DNA from: Bolinopsis microptera
Taxonomy: Eukaryota > Ctenophora > Tentaculata > Lobata > Bolinopsidae
Assembly: GCF_026151205.1 (NCBI RefSeq)
Contig: NC_087072.1
Span: 3,801,375 to 3,865,374 of the forward strand
Reading direction: 5' to 3'
Length of the DNA: 64,000 nt
Part shown: in pieces, positions 52,461 through 64,000 of the stretch
Layout of the letters: the number at the start of each line of letters is the position of its first letter
Position numbering within the stretch: the stretch's first letter is position 1
Made by a program: the position numbers and the translations under genes
Notes under the pieces: model-generated
Databases searched by the model: none
Seen by the model: only the letters and a program-made list of their open reading frames with translations
Told to the model about the DNA's origin: nothing

Positions 52461-55400
52461 ATGACAATGATGGCCACACTGATGGAGGAAAAGTGGGAGA
52501 GGAACCCAAAAGAGCTAGCTTTAATGGCGGTGTTCTATATAGCCGCCTTTGTGGCTCTCAAATACGAAAGGAGGTTCGTTCAAAAATGATTTTAATTTAG
52601 TGAGGTAATATTCATGGTACGATAAGCGTAAGATTAAGAAAACTTGAGAACCGAGTGTAGATTTTGATGTTATACAGTTATACAGTACGGAGGGGGGGGG
52701 GGGGGGGGGGGGGGCCGGGGGGGCGGGGGGGGGGGGGGGGGGGGGGGGGTGCCAGTATACAACCATTAATACTTCATGGAAAGTTATTTGCCTTCAGGTT
52801 TGATTTTGTTTCATTACTCGCCCAATCCACTCACCACCCAATATGTTTTATCAATAACTTATCTATACTGCACACTTGCTACTGTCCTGCTTCGGACTGC
52901 TAAACTACATTGTTCATTTTTGGAACGGTTTCAGCTTTCACCCCTAATAATACACTCACTGATCTTTCATTTTCTTCTGTACATTGAACGTTTTAATTGT
53001 TCGCTCATTGTTCTCCTGTTGAAAGGCGTATGATGTATTTTCTTTTACATTCTACAATATGAGAAAAAGTTTTGCCAGACATAGTATAGCCATTATGGAA
53101 AATACTGATTGATTGTACGTAATTCTTCTATTGTCGTCACTTGAAAGTCACAAAATGTTAGTTCTCAGTATAATAATTATTTTCCTCCATCGATATGTCA
53201 TATGACAGTTCTCATTCTATGCCACTTATGCCATTTTCGCTTTAATTTGAGTATGTGGTTGGGAACTCTCCAGACGCATTATTTATACTAGCAGGAACCC
53301 GTCTAAAGTGGTGTCAAGACTCAAAAGACTAAAATAATTATTACCTATTTAATTCGCGTTTTTGACACCACTAATTGGGGGTCCACATTTTGGGCACTAA
53401 AATTATTATTCCTTGGCCAATTTTTTATTTTTTCATGCTTATTTGAAGGCCATTAGAGCATTTGAACCAGTCAAAAAAGTTTAAGTTGTATATCTTTTAC
53501 GGTTTTTGCGGAAAGTCGTGTTAAAGTTGATGTCGTGGTGTCAGTAAAATGGTACGGATATATATATATCGTCTCGCTTTACATATAGTAAGATACTAAG
53601 TAGTAGTATAGTAGTACTACTTTTTATTCAGTGCGTTGTAGAAAAACACTCATCGGCTCAGATGAGACTAGATTACTGTTACTCTAAAAGTTTAACAAGT
53701 AGCTATAATATAATAAATCTAGCCTGGAATATATGTACTGGTCAGGAAATAGGGGCCACAGTACGGTTTAACTGAAAGGGTTAGAGCTAGACATAGGATA
53801 AAACTGAAAGTACTGTTACCAGGATGCCCTGGTGCTCTTTTGTATTCTTCACACTTACGGTTGAATTACATTTCAGGGATAAACCGCCAGCCAAACTGAG
53901 GAGCGCCAAGCTTATCTATAATACCTTTATGAGCATATTCTCCTTTTACGTGTTCTACGGAGTGTGCCGGTATGTTATCGAGCTTTGTCTTTTTGGCACC
54001 GTGCCCATCTTAGAAATGATATCACTGTTTAATGTTTATGAAATGAAGAAGGCTTATGTGTTGCCGTTTGGCTGCTGATCAAGAATTTATAGTAGGTAAG
54101 TTGGTGGAACATAGTGTTGGCAAGGCTATAGAATGCGCTCTTTATTTTATGTTACCTTTCAGAGCGTTAGTTAACAACTACATCAACTCTAAAAGTGAAG
54201 TGAACCCCTTTAAGTGCGATGATAATTTGGAACTGTTCAATGGAATGGAGTGGTACTTCAAGATATTTTACTTCAGCAAGGTTTACCATTCTAGTCATTC
54301 ATATTATTATAATATATGATCATATATTATAATTTATATTTTTATAGTTTATCTATCTACTAATGGCACTGATATTTATTAATCGGATATTAACATTCTC
54401 AGTTTGTAGAGTACATAGACACCTTCTTCCTTGTGATGGCAGGAGTAGCGAACCCGGGTATGAAGATGACGCTCCATCTTTACCATCACACCATCACCCC
54501 CACCATCGTGTTCACTACTTGGTTCTATCCTTGTAATGGTGGCTGGTGTGGACCTCTTACTAACAGCCTCGTTCATGTCATCATGTATGTTATCTTTCAC
54601 TTTCACTATCTTATCTTTCACTTTAACTGTGTTATCTTTCACTTTCACTGTGCATGTTTTATGTTTCACTTTCACTTAACAAATCAAACTTTGAAGTGCA
54701 GAATGATCGTCTCTAGTAGTTTTTACTTTTGACTGTAATGTAAAATTTGTTGCAGGTACGCATACTATGGTATATCAGTGGTGTTCCCCAACATCAAGAA
54801 GTACGGCAACCTAGTAACTTACGTCCAGCTCACCCAGTTTGTGGGTGTAATACTCTATCACGTGGTAAGAATGCATTTTGGGAATGAAAAATTACACATT
54901 AAAAAAAAACCACCTTAGGTATTTCTATTTGCCAAAGAGCTTGAGTGTGCAGTTTGAAATAAATGTAACTATTTTCCAGTTCTCCATTTTCCCTAACTGC
55001 TGGGACTGTAATTGCGACAGAAGACAGCTCCTCTTCAACTTCTCCCAATATCTCATCTTCCTCTTCCTCTTCATCTTCTTCCTTACATCGTGAGTAAAAC
55101 CGTCTGGTTTTCAGTTTTAAGACAGGGTCAAATAGTTGGTTAAATAAGGGTGTATTCTCCAAGTTTGCAAAATCAACACCAACGGGCCAGAATTTACATG
55201 GTAAGAATTCCTCGTTTATTGAACTTTTGATTTCGCATATTTGTTGAATGTGCGCTCGTTGTTAATATTATACATCGTGGATTCTCATTGTTTCCCCACG
55301 AAACTTGACTCTGAGTATGTTTAGGACAAATTGTTACCAAAGCACTAAAAACCTGGAATTTATAGTACAATAAGTTGTAATTACTAATTTAAATTAATTT

Positions 55401-55843
55401 ATTTGATTTAACTGTGCTTAAGTGTACGACTCAATTAACGGGCCATTTGCATTGGAACGAGTAATTTAATTAATTATCAAATACTTGTTCTGCTCTTACA
55501 TTTAGGATACAAAGTAACATTTAAAGCGAGCCTGTTAAACTAATTATAAGTCTCCTCTAATTAGCAGTATAATAGTACTGTAGTAGTAATTAATTACTAC
55601 TAATTACTACTACAGTACTATTATATTACTAAATACTAAATAACAGCAATAAGTATGTGCTCGACACTCCTTCTTTTCGAAGGCAAAATCCCTAAATTTA
55701 AGGAGGTCCTCGACATTTCTTAATCAATATTAACTCAAAAGTTAGTAACTTCTAACCAAATTTACAGTAAAAACAGAAGCAAGAAGATGAACGAATCGAT
55801 TACCACCAAAAGTGGTGAAAAACGGGAAGTGAAACAAGAATAA
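52461..55843 (+). CDS. Very-long-chain fatty acid elongase, ELOVL6-like
   Basis: Seven exons: 52461-52573, 53877-53969, 54163-54280, 54403-54584, 54756-54864, 54980-55089, 55768-55843, giving 266 residues (human ELOVL6 265). The enzyme is the ER ketoacyl-CoA synthase that condenses malonyl-CoA with acyl-CoA. Visible hallmarks are KLRSAKLIYN, KFVEYIDTFFLV, the catalytic box HLYHH (His133, His136, His137), NSLVHVIMYAYY and TYVQLTQFVG. Several hydrophobic segments span the protein and the C terminus is Lys-rich. Length and the EKWERNPKE start favour the ELOVL3/6 group, but subfamily assignment is tentative. Intron 1 has a long poly-G tract. An AATAAA overlaps the stop codon. Confidence 0.92.
52691..52749. 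repeat. Poly-G tract (about 57 nt) in ELOVL intron 1
   Basis: Nearly pure G broken by CC and a single C. It can form G-quadruplexes, and the length is probably inaccurate. Open frames of poly-Gly or poly-Pro across it are artefacts. Confidence 0.95.
55569..55624. repeat. Perfect 24-bp inverted repeat with 8-nt loop
   Basis: Arms 55569-55592 (ATAATAGTACTGTAGTAGTA...) and 55601-55624 are exact reverse complements. It lies in ELOVL intron 6. Confidence 0.9.
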
Positions 55844-58759
55844 AGATTTTACATTTTTAGTGTATATTGGGAAGTATCTTTGTCAGATGAGCCTAAGAAA
55901 TGTAATTAGTGATGACTAATTAGGTGAAATAGTGATTAGTCGATTACTTGATTGATTAAAGTATATTAATTGTATATCGGGCTTCAAAGTTGATCTTGGT
56001 CCCAAGTGATATTTTGATAGTGTCTAGATGATAACTGGGCGTTTTATTCCCTTATCGATAAAATTGATGATTTTAAAGATAATATTCTGATGCGATCTTA
56101 ATTATTGCAAATCTATTGTAATTATTATATCTATTATGTGCTGATTAAAGCACTATGATCCCTCCTGATATTGAGTGTAATTCATTTAATTTAATTTGAT
56201 TCTTGTTAATTCCTATAAATTTATTGTTGTAAGCCTTTCCTTTTGTAAAACTTGTTAACTCATTTTTTGTATTCCCTTTTTCTATTGTTGCTGAATTATA
56301 GAGTAAGCTGTTGACATTTAATTTGTCACATCTTTTTGACATTTAGAAACCAGCTAGTTATTGATGTTGAATTATTGTTAAAGTAATTGTTAAAATGCTG
56401 ATATATATCCACTATCCAGATATATATCTATTTATGCTGACTTGAACTGGAAATAGAGAAATCTATGCTAAGTCTATCAATGTATGTCATAAGTGACATG
56501 TAATGTGGATATGTAATATGTAAAGGAAGACTGAAAGCAAATTTTGAACCATGATATTTAAATAATATTAACGAATAAATATTATGAGACGGATAATATG
56601 TAAGTAAGCTTTTTGAATTTTTCCGTAAATTACCTTTATGATCTACCGACTACCGTACGATCTCTATACAAATCAATTTTACAATCTACTAGATAAGGCA
56701 ATGTTTCCGCCTTAGATTTACTATTAGTAATGAAATGTGGTTCTATTACTTGTCCGGGTATATATATTAGTAAGTATACTTACTACTACATTAGCATGTA
56801 AGATTTAGGCTTAGAATTAGAGTTTAGATTAGGGTTTCAAATTTGGTATTAGGCTTTAAAATGGGCGGTTGGCTGTACACTGTACAGTCGAACCTCTATA
56901 TGACTTACTGACTTACTGTTAAGGCGGGTAGTGTTCCCGAGAATCTTTAAACAAGCTCAGGCACCGCGATATACAGTCCCTCTATATAGAAGTATATGGA
57001 GGGATGTAACCAATCCAATACCGTCTTTCTACCCTCCTTGCTCCGAACTCTTGTAATAGTGAGTTGAGTATTGTTGAAGTATATTATATACTCTTATATA
57101 TAAGAGTATTACGATTGCTATTAAGTGTTAGGCTGCCTACTCGGTGGGGGCGACCTGACCAGCTTGATGTTAAAATGTTACCGGATACTGAGGTGAAGGT
57201 ATCGCCATTCTGGGGAGTCAGGTCGGAAAATTATTAGCGTTCAGCAATCAGCGTGCATAAAAATTTACAGATTCGTAATAGTGTGGCAGGAGAGTCGTTA
57301 TGGTGTGGTAATAGTGTGGCTGAGTCGTAATGGTTTGGTAGGAGGTTTTGGGGGTGTCGTGAGCTTTTTATCGTACAGGTATCGGAATTGTAACCATGGT
57401 AACACCTGGTAACTATTGTAACACATGTGTGCGAATTATTTTTGTAACTTTGATTGTAACTTAAATTGCGTGATTCTGTAAATAGTGCGTATGCTTTAGA
57501 GTGAATTTATGACGGTAACTTTTTGTATTGTTTTTGTTTATTCAGGGATATTTTTATGTTTATGATATGTATGATACATCCGTGTTCCCATCAAGGTAAC
57601 CGTGGAACTAGATCTGTAGGGTTGATTTGCGAATGTTAGCAGCAAGTACTGTGTTAAATATAATGACGTTAATAGCATTGAAACTGTTGTAATTGGTATA
57701 TATCCAATAAGTACTATCACAATATGACCGCCTCGTGTTTCATTGCTTTCGCTAATAGACATTTAGTATGGATAGATTAATCAGTTGGTAATCTCACTAA
57801 TGACATTGAAGTACAGCCCTTCTCATATTACATTCAGATATTTTCACTCAATATTTTCTAATAAAAACTTGTATTATCCTCGGACTAAATCATTCCAGTT
57901 GACCAAGCTTGATTTGCTCTGGAATATTCGTCACTTCACCAGCTTACAGCAGTTTATTTTGCAAAATCCTTTGGCATGAGGCGATTGGTTTTATCAATAT
58001 GTATGTACTATTCAGTGTCATGTACCAAAATGAAAACGAACAAGTATCATCTAGACAAAGAATTAACCTTTTTTCTCTTCAGACCATTATCGGATGATAC
58101 TTGGGCCCAAAGTTCTGCACTTTTCATAATATCGATTACTTGTGAAATTCACACTTCCATCTTGCCCCGTAAATAGTTCAAAGTTCTAGAATATTCTAGT
58201 CCGCTAACTTGAACATCCGGTAATATACCAGACATAGCAAATTATCTTATTAAATAGTTACATCGATGAAAACTATACTAGTAGTTTTAGTCGTTCATTG
58301 TTTGAATATTTAATTTCTGGTTTCATCGGTTTTAGCCATAATATGGTCGTGATTTATGGCCAATGAATTCGATCAGTAATGTAATGTTCTGTTATAACTT
58401 ATACTGTAGCTTGAGTATGTACGTGGCCGGGGTTACGTCAGAACTTAAGGCACCACATACTGGACAGTATTGAATTTAGAAAATAAGCGGCTGTATTTCA
58501 TAAAAGCATGGCACGATATCCCGTTTTTGAAATTGAACACCAAGCCATATCTTCAAATGTAATTTTCCTGATTTGAAAATATAATTTCTTGAGAAGCATT
58601 CTTTGGTAATTTGTCCTGCTAAAATCCATTTCAAATTGAACCTACCTACCTATTGATTTATATAAATTCATATAAAAATCGATTTATTTTTTCATACCTT
58701 AACCATTTTTCGAATGAATTACTAACAACAACTCTATTTTAGCTCAAGCAATCTCAATC
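55844..58759. other. Intergenic region between ELOVL and BTF3
   Basis: About 2.9 kb of AT-rich DNA with short TA-rich hairpins (for example near 57085-57110). No recognisable coding sequence. The last part ends in CTCTATTTTAG at 58742, a probable splice acceptor in the BTF3 5' UTR. Confidence 0.55.
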
Positions 58760-59194
58760 ATGGTTATAATCGATCAAGAAAAGCTGGCTAAGATGCAGCA
58801 GAGTGTGAGAATTGGTGGTAAGGGAACCGCACGCCGAAAGAAGAAAATCATCCACAAAACCGCAGGAACGGATGACAAAAAACTCCAAACAACCCTAAAG
58901 AAACTGCAATGCAACAACATCCCAGGAATTGAGGAAGTGAACATTATCAAGGACGACAGTACCGTAATCCACTTCACAAACCCCAAGGTGCAGGCCACAG
59001 TGGGAGCGAACACATTTGCTATTTCGGGTAATGCCGAACACAAGAGTATCACAGATTTGTTCCCTGGTATTTTGAACCAACTGGTGGGTATGTCCAGCTC
59101 TCTTCCTTCCAAATCTAAACCTCTTGTAGATGACGATGAGGTTCCCGCTCTTGTTGAAGATTTTGATGAAGCCAGCAAGACGGAGGCTGTTTAG
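58760..59194 (+). CDS. BTF3: Transcription factor BTF3 / nascent polypeptide-associated complex beta subunit
   Basis: One coding exon, 144 residues (human BTF3b 162). NAC-beta pairs with NAC-alpha on the ribosome at the exit tunnel, shields new chains and prevents mis-targeting to the ER. The ribosome-binding motif [11 protein letters not shown] is at about residues 19-30, followed by the NAC domain ([37 protein letters not shown]) and the acidic end [17 protein letters not shown]. Compared with human, the stretch after ILNQL is about 15 residues shorter. A TTTTAG acceptor 17 nt before the ATG suggests an upstream non-coding exon or leader. AATAAA is at 59444-59449. Confidence 0.97.
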   Translation: MVIIDQEKLAKMQQSVRIGGKGTARRKKKIIHKTAGTDDKKLQTTLKKLQCNNIPGIEEVNIIKDDSTVIHFTNPKVQATVGANTFAISGNAEHKSITDLFPGILNQLVGMSSSLPSKSKPLVDDDEVPALVEDFDEASKTEAV

Positions 59195-59443
59195 TAAGCA
59201 CCTTTCTCGGAAGCACGGACTGCTCTATTTTTTTACTAGAAACCATTGGTTGTATGAATTGCTATTTATTACTTTTAAATTTCTGTGTCATTCCTTTTCA
59301 CCCCTCCAATGCCCCCTTAATTCGATTTTTAAACTGCAACGATTTATACTGTATGTACCGTCAATGCTGTCACATGTAAAACGTAAACATTTGTCCTAAT
59401 GAACAGCTTCATTTTGTATGAATATCTTTCGGTGTAATATGAG

Positions 59444-59449
59444 AATAAA
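59444..59449 (+). terminator. BTF3 polyadenylation signal AATAAA
   Basis: A canonical hexamer 250 bp after the BTF3 stop codon, on the same strand. Confidence 0.6.
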
Positions 59450-61314
59450 TCCCACTATTGTCAGTATACATGTTCGACTGATATTGTCTTGTGTGTATGT
59501 ACATCAAGAAACTGTGTTCACATAAAATCTGGAATTCGTGTAGCCAATTAGGTCGTATTTCAAGATGCCAAATAGCTTCCATTTTTTTAATGAATTATAA
59601 TGTAAGCAGCTCATGATAATTTAACATTAGTTTAAGTTTTAACATTAGTGTAATGGAATGTGCAAGCTTTTCCCTAATCAAAATCCTACTCAAAATTGTA
59701 AATCGTCAATCGTTCAGAAATTTACCCGCACAATGGATTCATGCTAAAGCTCGATTCAATAAAACATTATTGTGCAATGTATTCTCAAGTTAGTCTCCTG
59801 ACTTTTGACTATTGCGCGCCATCGTGTAGACTCGAATGTAACGGTCGCACACTCTAAAATGGAAGAGGCCTTCCTGGACGTCTTATGGGAACGCGCGGTA
59901 GCTAGTATTAAGGGTCCTTTTTATTGCGCACGTGAAATTATGTCCTAGCTCTGCATGTATGTGCTTTTTAATTTAATCAAGGCCAAAGGGCGGCAATTCG
60001 CTTTATTGCATAATGATAATGTTACACAAATTTATAGTAGCAATTGTATTTTCTTTGATTGATGTATTTGAGTTCCGGTTACATCACTGGCTTTTAGCTA
60101 AAGTATCATGGGATTGGGAGAAACATCTCCCCGCAGATCAGGAATTTTCTCGAACGAAATGGCCAGCACGTGAATTTGCCCTGTGCATTTAAGTAACATT
60201 TTTTATCGCGTGATATCACTGAAGTAACTTGGAAGCTGTGAGAATTTACATTAGGTAGGAGTAAAATCTGGCATAGCTCACAAAGAAGCCAATTGTTAAT
60301 CTCAAAATTGAATTTGGACTTAATTTAAAACTGTGCTAACCGTATTTTAATGATGAAGATTTGCGATTAACCGCGTTAACCTAGCTGCCAGAATTACCCA
60401 CTAAGTTGTTTAAGAGATTAAAACTGATGATATTTGACTATATTACTGTTCATGAAACCATAATCAAGCATGTTTATGAAATATGAATGTATAGTGGATC
60501 AAACGAATTTTTTTCTAATGGAAATAATTCTATCTGCTCTTTGGACGTGCATAGGAAATTGAGTGTATATTGTAGATTAAAAGCTCCAGTCATGAAACTT
60601 TTAAAGACTTAGAAGATATGGTGGAGAGAGAGAGAGAGGCTGGCGCCGTAGCTACAGTCTAGTAGTAGTATTGAAGAACCAGCATTCCGAATTTTTGTCT
60701 TTCCAAAAAGCAAAATTTCCTTTAAAAAATGAGTTTTATTGTTTGGGACTATCTTTGGGGATCCACATCTTCTGAAGACTTCCAAGAGTATAGATCTGTA
60801 TGACGACAGTCTTGCTGTCCTAAGGGGTCGTGCACCTATTACGTAATCATTTTTTTGGACACATTCACCCCTCCCCCCCTCTGTAATCAGTTTTACACAT
60901 AGCTATTGTGTAAAATGCATTATGATAAAGTTACTTAAAATAGGCCAACCCTCTAGAAAGAATTCCATCCTGAAGTAGAACAAAGAAGGAAATGCAAGCT
61001 CCATAGTCCATATTATCTATCCAAATCCAATGTAGCCAAAAATGATCCCCACTGCCCAGTTAAGTTAGGAGGCGTCCATAAGTAACGTCTGTGTATTTTT
61101 TTCAATATAACACTAACAGGCACTGATTCCGAACCAGGTAGATTTCAACTGCCAGGGGCCCTTTCAGAAAAATCTCGAAGATTGGCTGTCCGCTGCATTG
61201 TCAATGTAGACTTAGAGTGATTTAGCACGCTCGGAATCACCACATGACATATATAATAGGGTTAAAATGCTCCCCTGGCGAGATATCGGTAAAAAATTGT
61301 AGGTTTATAACTGA
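59450..61314. other. Intergenic DNA with dispersed repeat scraps
   Basis: No gene recognised. There is a short GA microsatellite near 60625-60640. Segments near 60820-60890 and 61065-61115 (GGCGTCCATAAGTAACGTC) resemble the widespread CGTCCATAAnTnACGTC-type repeat scraps of invertebrate genomes. Confidence 0.45.
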
Positions 61315-61905
61315 TAACCTACAGAACGCGCGCCGAGTTGGACTCGTCGAGAACAAATATTTTACGAGTGTCGCCCGTTAAGTGAAAAACTGTCTTGATC
61401 ACATGATGAGACCATATTAAAGGATGAAGGAATTTGGTCTCATTTCTCGATAGGGTTTCAGCATATGAGCTCCAGTTCACAGTTAGGGATCGGTTTAACT
61501 TTAAGGGTTGGGATTGCAGATTTTCCTGGCATGCCAATCTGCAAGTGCAATCCCAATTCCCATAATATAATGCACGGCGCTCTTTTCGAGCTTCTAGTTA
61601 AACTTAATTTTACGTGAGACTGAGAGGAGCGAGCAATAGTGAATAGACTAGCAAGGTAAGGATCAGATTATAGAGTGCTAGGCCTAGGGTTTCGTACACT
61701 TACAGTCATTCAGGGCCACCTAATGAACATATCAAAAAGTCACGTGACGGTCGAGGTAGAGTGATTCAGATTAATCATCATCCCCACATGACTTGTCACA
61801 CGTTGTAGAACTAGACCTGCCGCGCACGAGTGCGCGGCTGTATCGTGGCGTCCGCGGTCCGCCACGATACTAGCAAATAGTGAAACGACAATGGGGGTCA
61901 CGACG
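61315..61905. repeat. Third, partial and rearranged copy of the 46-50 kb repeat
   Basis: The segment 61321-61380 (ACGCGCGCC, TGGACTCGTCGA, ACGAGT, GCCCGTTAA in order) matches 49239-49310. The segment about 61815-61905 matches 48375-48480 in inverted orientation, including both hairpins (CCGCGCACGAGTGCGCGG and the TATCGTGGC/GCCACGATA pair). So this is a dispersed repeat family. Confidence 0.72.
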
Positions 61906-62132
61906 TGATAGTGATAATACACAAATCAAAACAAAATTCTAGAAAACTGACACTCTTGTGTTGAACTTGAAAGACGAATATGATTTAGAAGCTTATCAAA
62001 AAATCAAAATCTTAGCGAACCAAGGTCCAAGAATCCATAATATGAATCCAAACAAAACTCTGTCTTAACACATTTCAAACAACAATTTTGTCCACACTGT
62101 AACACACGTCGCCTCCTTTGACGAAGTGTCTC

Positions 62133-62909
62133 TTATCTGGCTCGTCGTTCGATCTCTTTTTGAGTTCTAAAACAATCTTTTGCTGTTCGGCACGTTCCTT
62201 TACCGAAAAGTTCTGAGCTACGGAGATGCCTTGCTCTAGTCAAAATCTGCTGCACGATCGTGGAGCTCTTCAAAGTCACCTTAACAGGTCTATCTTTATC
62301 CTTGGGTTTATTCAAACCAATTCTGCTAGCTTCTATTTTTGGCTTTTCACCAAGTTCCAAAAAAAAACTTGACCGACCTTGTCACATAATCAGATTCCGA
62401 CTTCGGTCTCTTTCTGCCACAACATCCTTAATGAAATTCTTCAAGATATTTCTATCCGAATCCAACAATGGACTTATGCTGCTGAGGTTTTTGATTCCTG
62501 TACCGCGGCGCTGTATGTCTTTAACTCTGATTTCACAGTATCCTCAACTGATGCTACAAGTTGAAGTACAACCACAGATTTCAAGTCATCAAGCTGTTAG
62601 CTGCTTGTTTTTGGCAGCTAGTAGTAGCAGCTCTTTCTGCAGATCAACTACTGTCAGTGTCCCCTGACTGTCAATTACATCGGTGTGCAATTTCTGATTA
62701 TATTTCTCCAGCTGATCAATGTAATTGTACAACGATTGTCTATACATAATTTTTAACGCAGCATTAACTTTAAGACTCTGAGCCATCAGCCATGACTTCA
62801 CTAGTATAGTGATTTCTCTTTTAACACTGAAACTCTGAACTACACACGCGTTTACAAAGGACATAGCCAAAATCCTGCAGAAAGTATGGATCCTTGGTGA
62901 GCTAACCAT
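62133..62909 (-). pseudogene. Broken LINE ORF1 (CR1/L2-type) remnant
   Basis: Minus-strand reading, in pieces because of stops and a shift near a T run at 62359-62367. The 5' part (62909-62589) reads a coiled-coil-like region with YIDQLEKYNQKL. Then VVAERDRSRNLIM and a stop, then ELGEKPKIEASRIG, RPVKVTLKSSTIVQQIL and RARHLRSSE, ending ERRAR. ERDRRxRNxx followed by a ExxRxG-xx-RPxxVxxxS module is the hallmark of ORF1 proteins of CR1/L2-like non-LTR retrotransposons. The C terminus is broken off and no ORF2 follows. Confidence 0.72.
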
Positions 62910-64000
62910 TGTTGGGTTGTCATGACAACTCTACAATTGCAATGTTCGTGGTTAATAAATAATTAGAATACTATTTATCATAGATCCGCTCTTATCTCTA
63001 CGGCTACCTTTGGCTTTATATCTCTAGAACGCCCAAGGGAGAGATATTGATAATAATATCACACATCAATGTCTCAATGATCAAATTGTTTTAGTTTCAT
63101 GATGTTACTAACATCATGAAACTAACATTGTTAGTGTTACTTCAAACATAAATTCGTGTAACGACCTCGATTCGATAAAAATCTAGCAATGCATCTTACT
63201 TTGCTAAAATCAGTTTACTAAAAAATAAAGCATTTTTGGGCATAAGTTCAATATTGCACTTAAAGTTAACTACAGTTGACAAGTTGTTTAAAAATATAGT
63301 CATTGCAAACAGGAACAGATTGCTGTTGTTGGAAGTGGAACTAACGTCATTCAGCCAACAAGATACATTTCATTGTCCCCTAGTAACACATAAGGGCGTG
63401 GTCGTTATTGGCTATCAACAGAGCCATCGCATCGTGTGGCCACCCCAAAGGGCAGATGCTTCTCGGCCCATTTTCCAACAAAGTAGAGAGTTTGAGTCAA
63501 AAATTGTTGAACCTTTATCAGGAGCGATTCTTGTATCTTGAACTGCTTGAGGTCCGATATATATGAGGTATTCCTCGATTTTGGTCCCTTGACGGTGATC
63601 ATGATAGAGCGATCATATTTGATTGGTTTGCTGATATTCCACTTTTGGTCGAAAAATTTTTGACGACAAGCTGGAATTTTCCTAGTAATATTACAAATGA
63701 AGACGTGCTCATTTTACCATGATACGGAGATTTTGAAGATGGGCTCCTGGAAATGGGCTAGATCAATACACGAGAAGCATTTCTAAGAATGTAATATTAT
63801 TGGCAACGATAACTGAGCAGTTTTAACAAAACTATTTCGCTAGTTCACACTTTCATATAACCATGATATTATAACTTACTTTAGAATCCATATAAATTAA
63901 GATGTGGCAAATGTCTACACACTCCAGACCCAGTGACAAAGGTTATTTGAGTATTCGAATACATGCAGAATTCATACCAGCAACTGCAATACATTTAAAT
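62910..64000. other. Window end, no gene seen
   Basis: AT-rich DNA with a perfect 17-bp inverted repeat (63091-63107 and 63109-63125, 1-nt loop). A 101-residue plus-strand frame at 63236-63541 shows no family resemblance. Confidence 0.5.

Noticed and set aside
52521-52903. Poly-Pro and poly-Gly open frames
   Set aside because: Produced by the poly-G tract in ELOVL intron 1.
63236-63541. A 101-residue plus-strand frame
   Set aside because: No family resemblance, no splice context, ordinary for random sequence of this length.

Overview
The window is nuclear DNA of an animal. It is AT-rich, has short GT..AG introns (mostly 100-400 bp), and carries twelve protein genes whose closest recognisable relatives are animal families (ZFAND4, KIF9, CIMAP2, ERMARD, BSDC1, ADIPOR, ELOVL6). 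KIF9 and CIMAP2 imply motile cilia. Retroelement scraps of a kind common in cnidarians and other marine invertebrates, plus compact genes, fit an early-branching or marine invertebrate, perhaps a cnidarian. The species cannot be fixed from sequence alone.

Layout. 1.2-9.4 kb: ZFAND4 (minus, 7 exons), with a 4.9 kb intron that holds a possible mariner-like scrap. 10.9-14.9 kb: polyubiquitin (plus, 12 units, 7 exons), head-to-head with ZFAND4. 16.8-18.9 kb: SSU72 (plus, 5 exons). 20.5-32.6 kb: KIF9 (minus, 20 exons rebuilt by hand), with a complete intronless UGT-like gene nested on the opposite strand in one of its introns. 33.6-34.9 kb: CIMAP2/LEXM (minus, single exon). 36.3-45.1 kb: a tight head-to-tail run of TRMT5, MMAB, ERMARD and BSDC1 (plus). 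45.1-50.2 kb: a repeat block with two degenerate copies of one retroelement-related sequence. 50.2-51.3 kb: ADIPOR (plus, single exon). 52.5-55.8 kb: ELOVL6-like elongase (plus, 7 exons). 58.8-59.2 kb: BTF3 / NAC-beta (plus). 59.2-64 kb: intergenic and repeat DNA with a broken LINE ORF1.

Functional threads. Two genes use the ubiquitin fold (polyubiquitin and the Ubl/AN1 protein ZFAND4). Two neighbouring genes are ciliary (KIF9, CIMAP2). The rest are housekeeping: mRNA 3' processing, tRNA modification, cobalamin activation, fatty-acid elongation, receptor/ceramidase-type membrane protein, nascent-chain chaperone.

Most notable observations: (1) the nested UGT-like gene has lost its catalytic His and two donor-binding residues, so it looks like a pseudoenzyme; (2) tandem duplications lie exactly across splice sites in SSU72, MMAB and BSDC1 (11 copies of a 41-bp unit with the splice donor), besides exon-intron cassette amplification in polyubiquitin; (3) several genes have a splice-acceptor-like site just upstream of the ATG in a setting of very short intergenic gaps, which would fit trans-splicing; (4) a one-base deletion in a polyubiquitin unit and an indel-riddled repeat copy may be assembly errors. 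I did not find a recognisable new multi-gene system.
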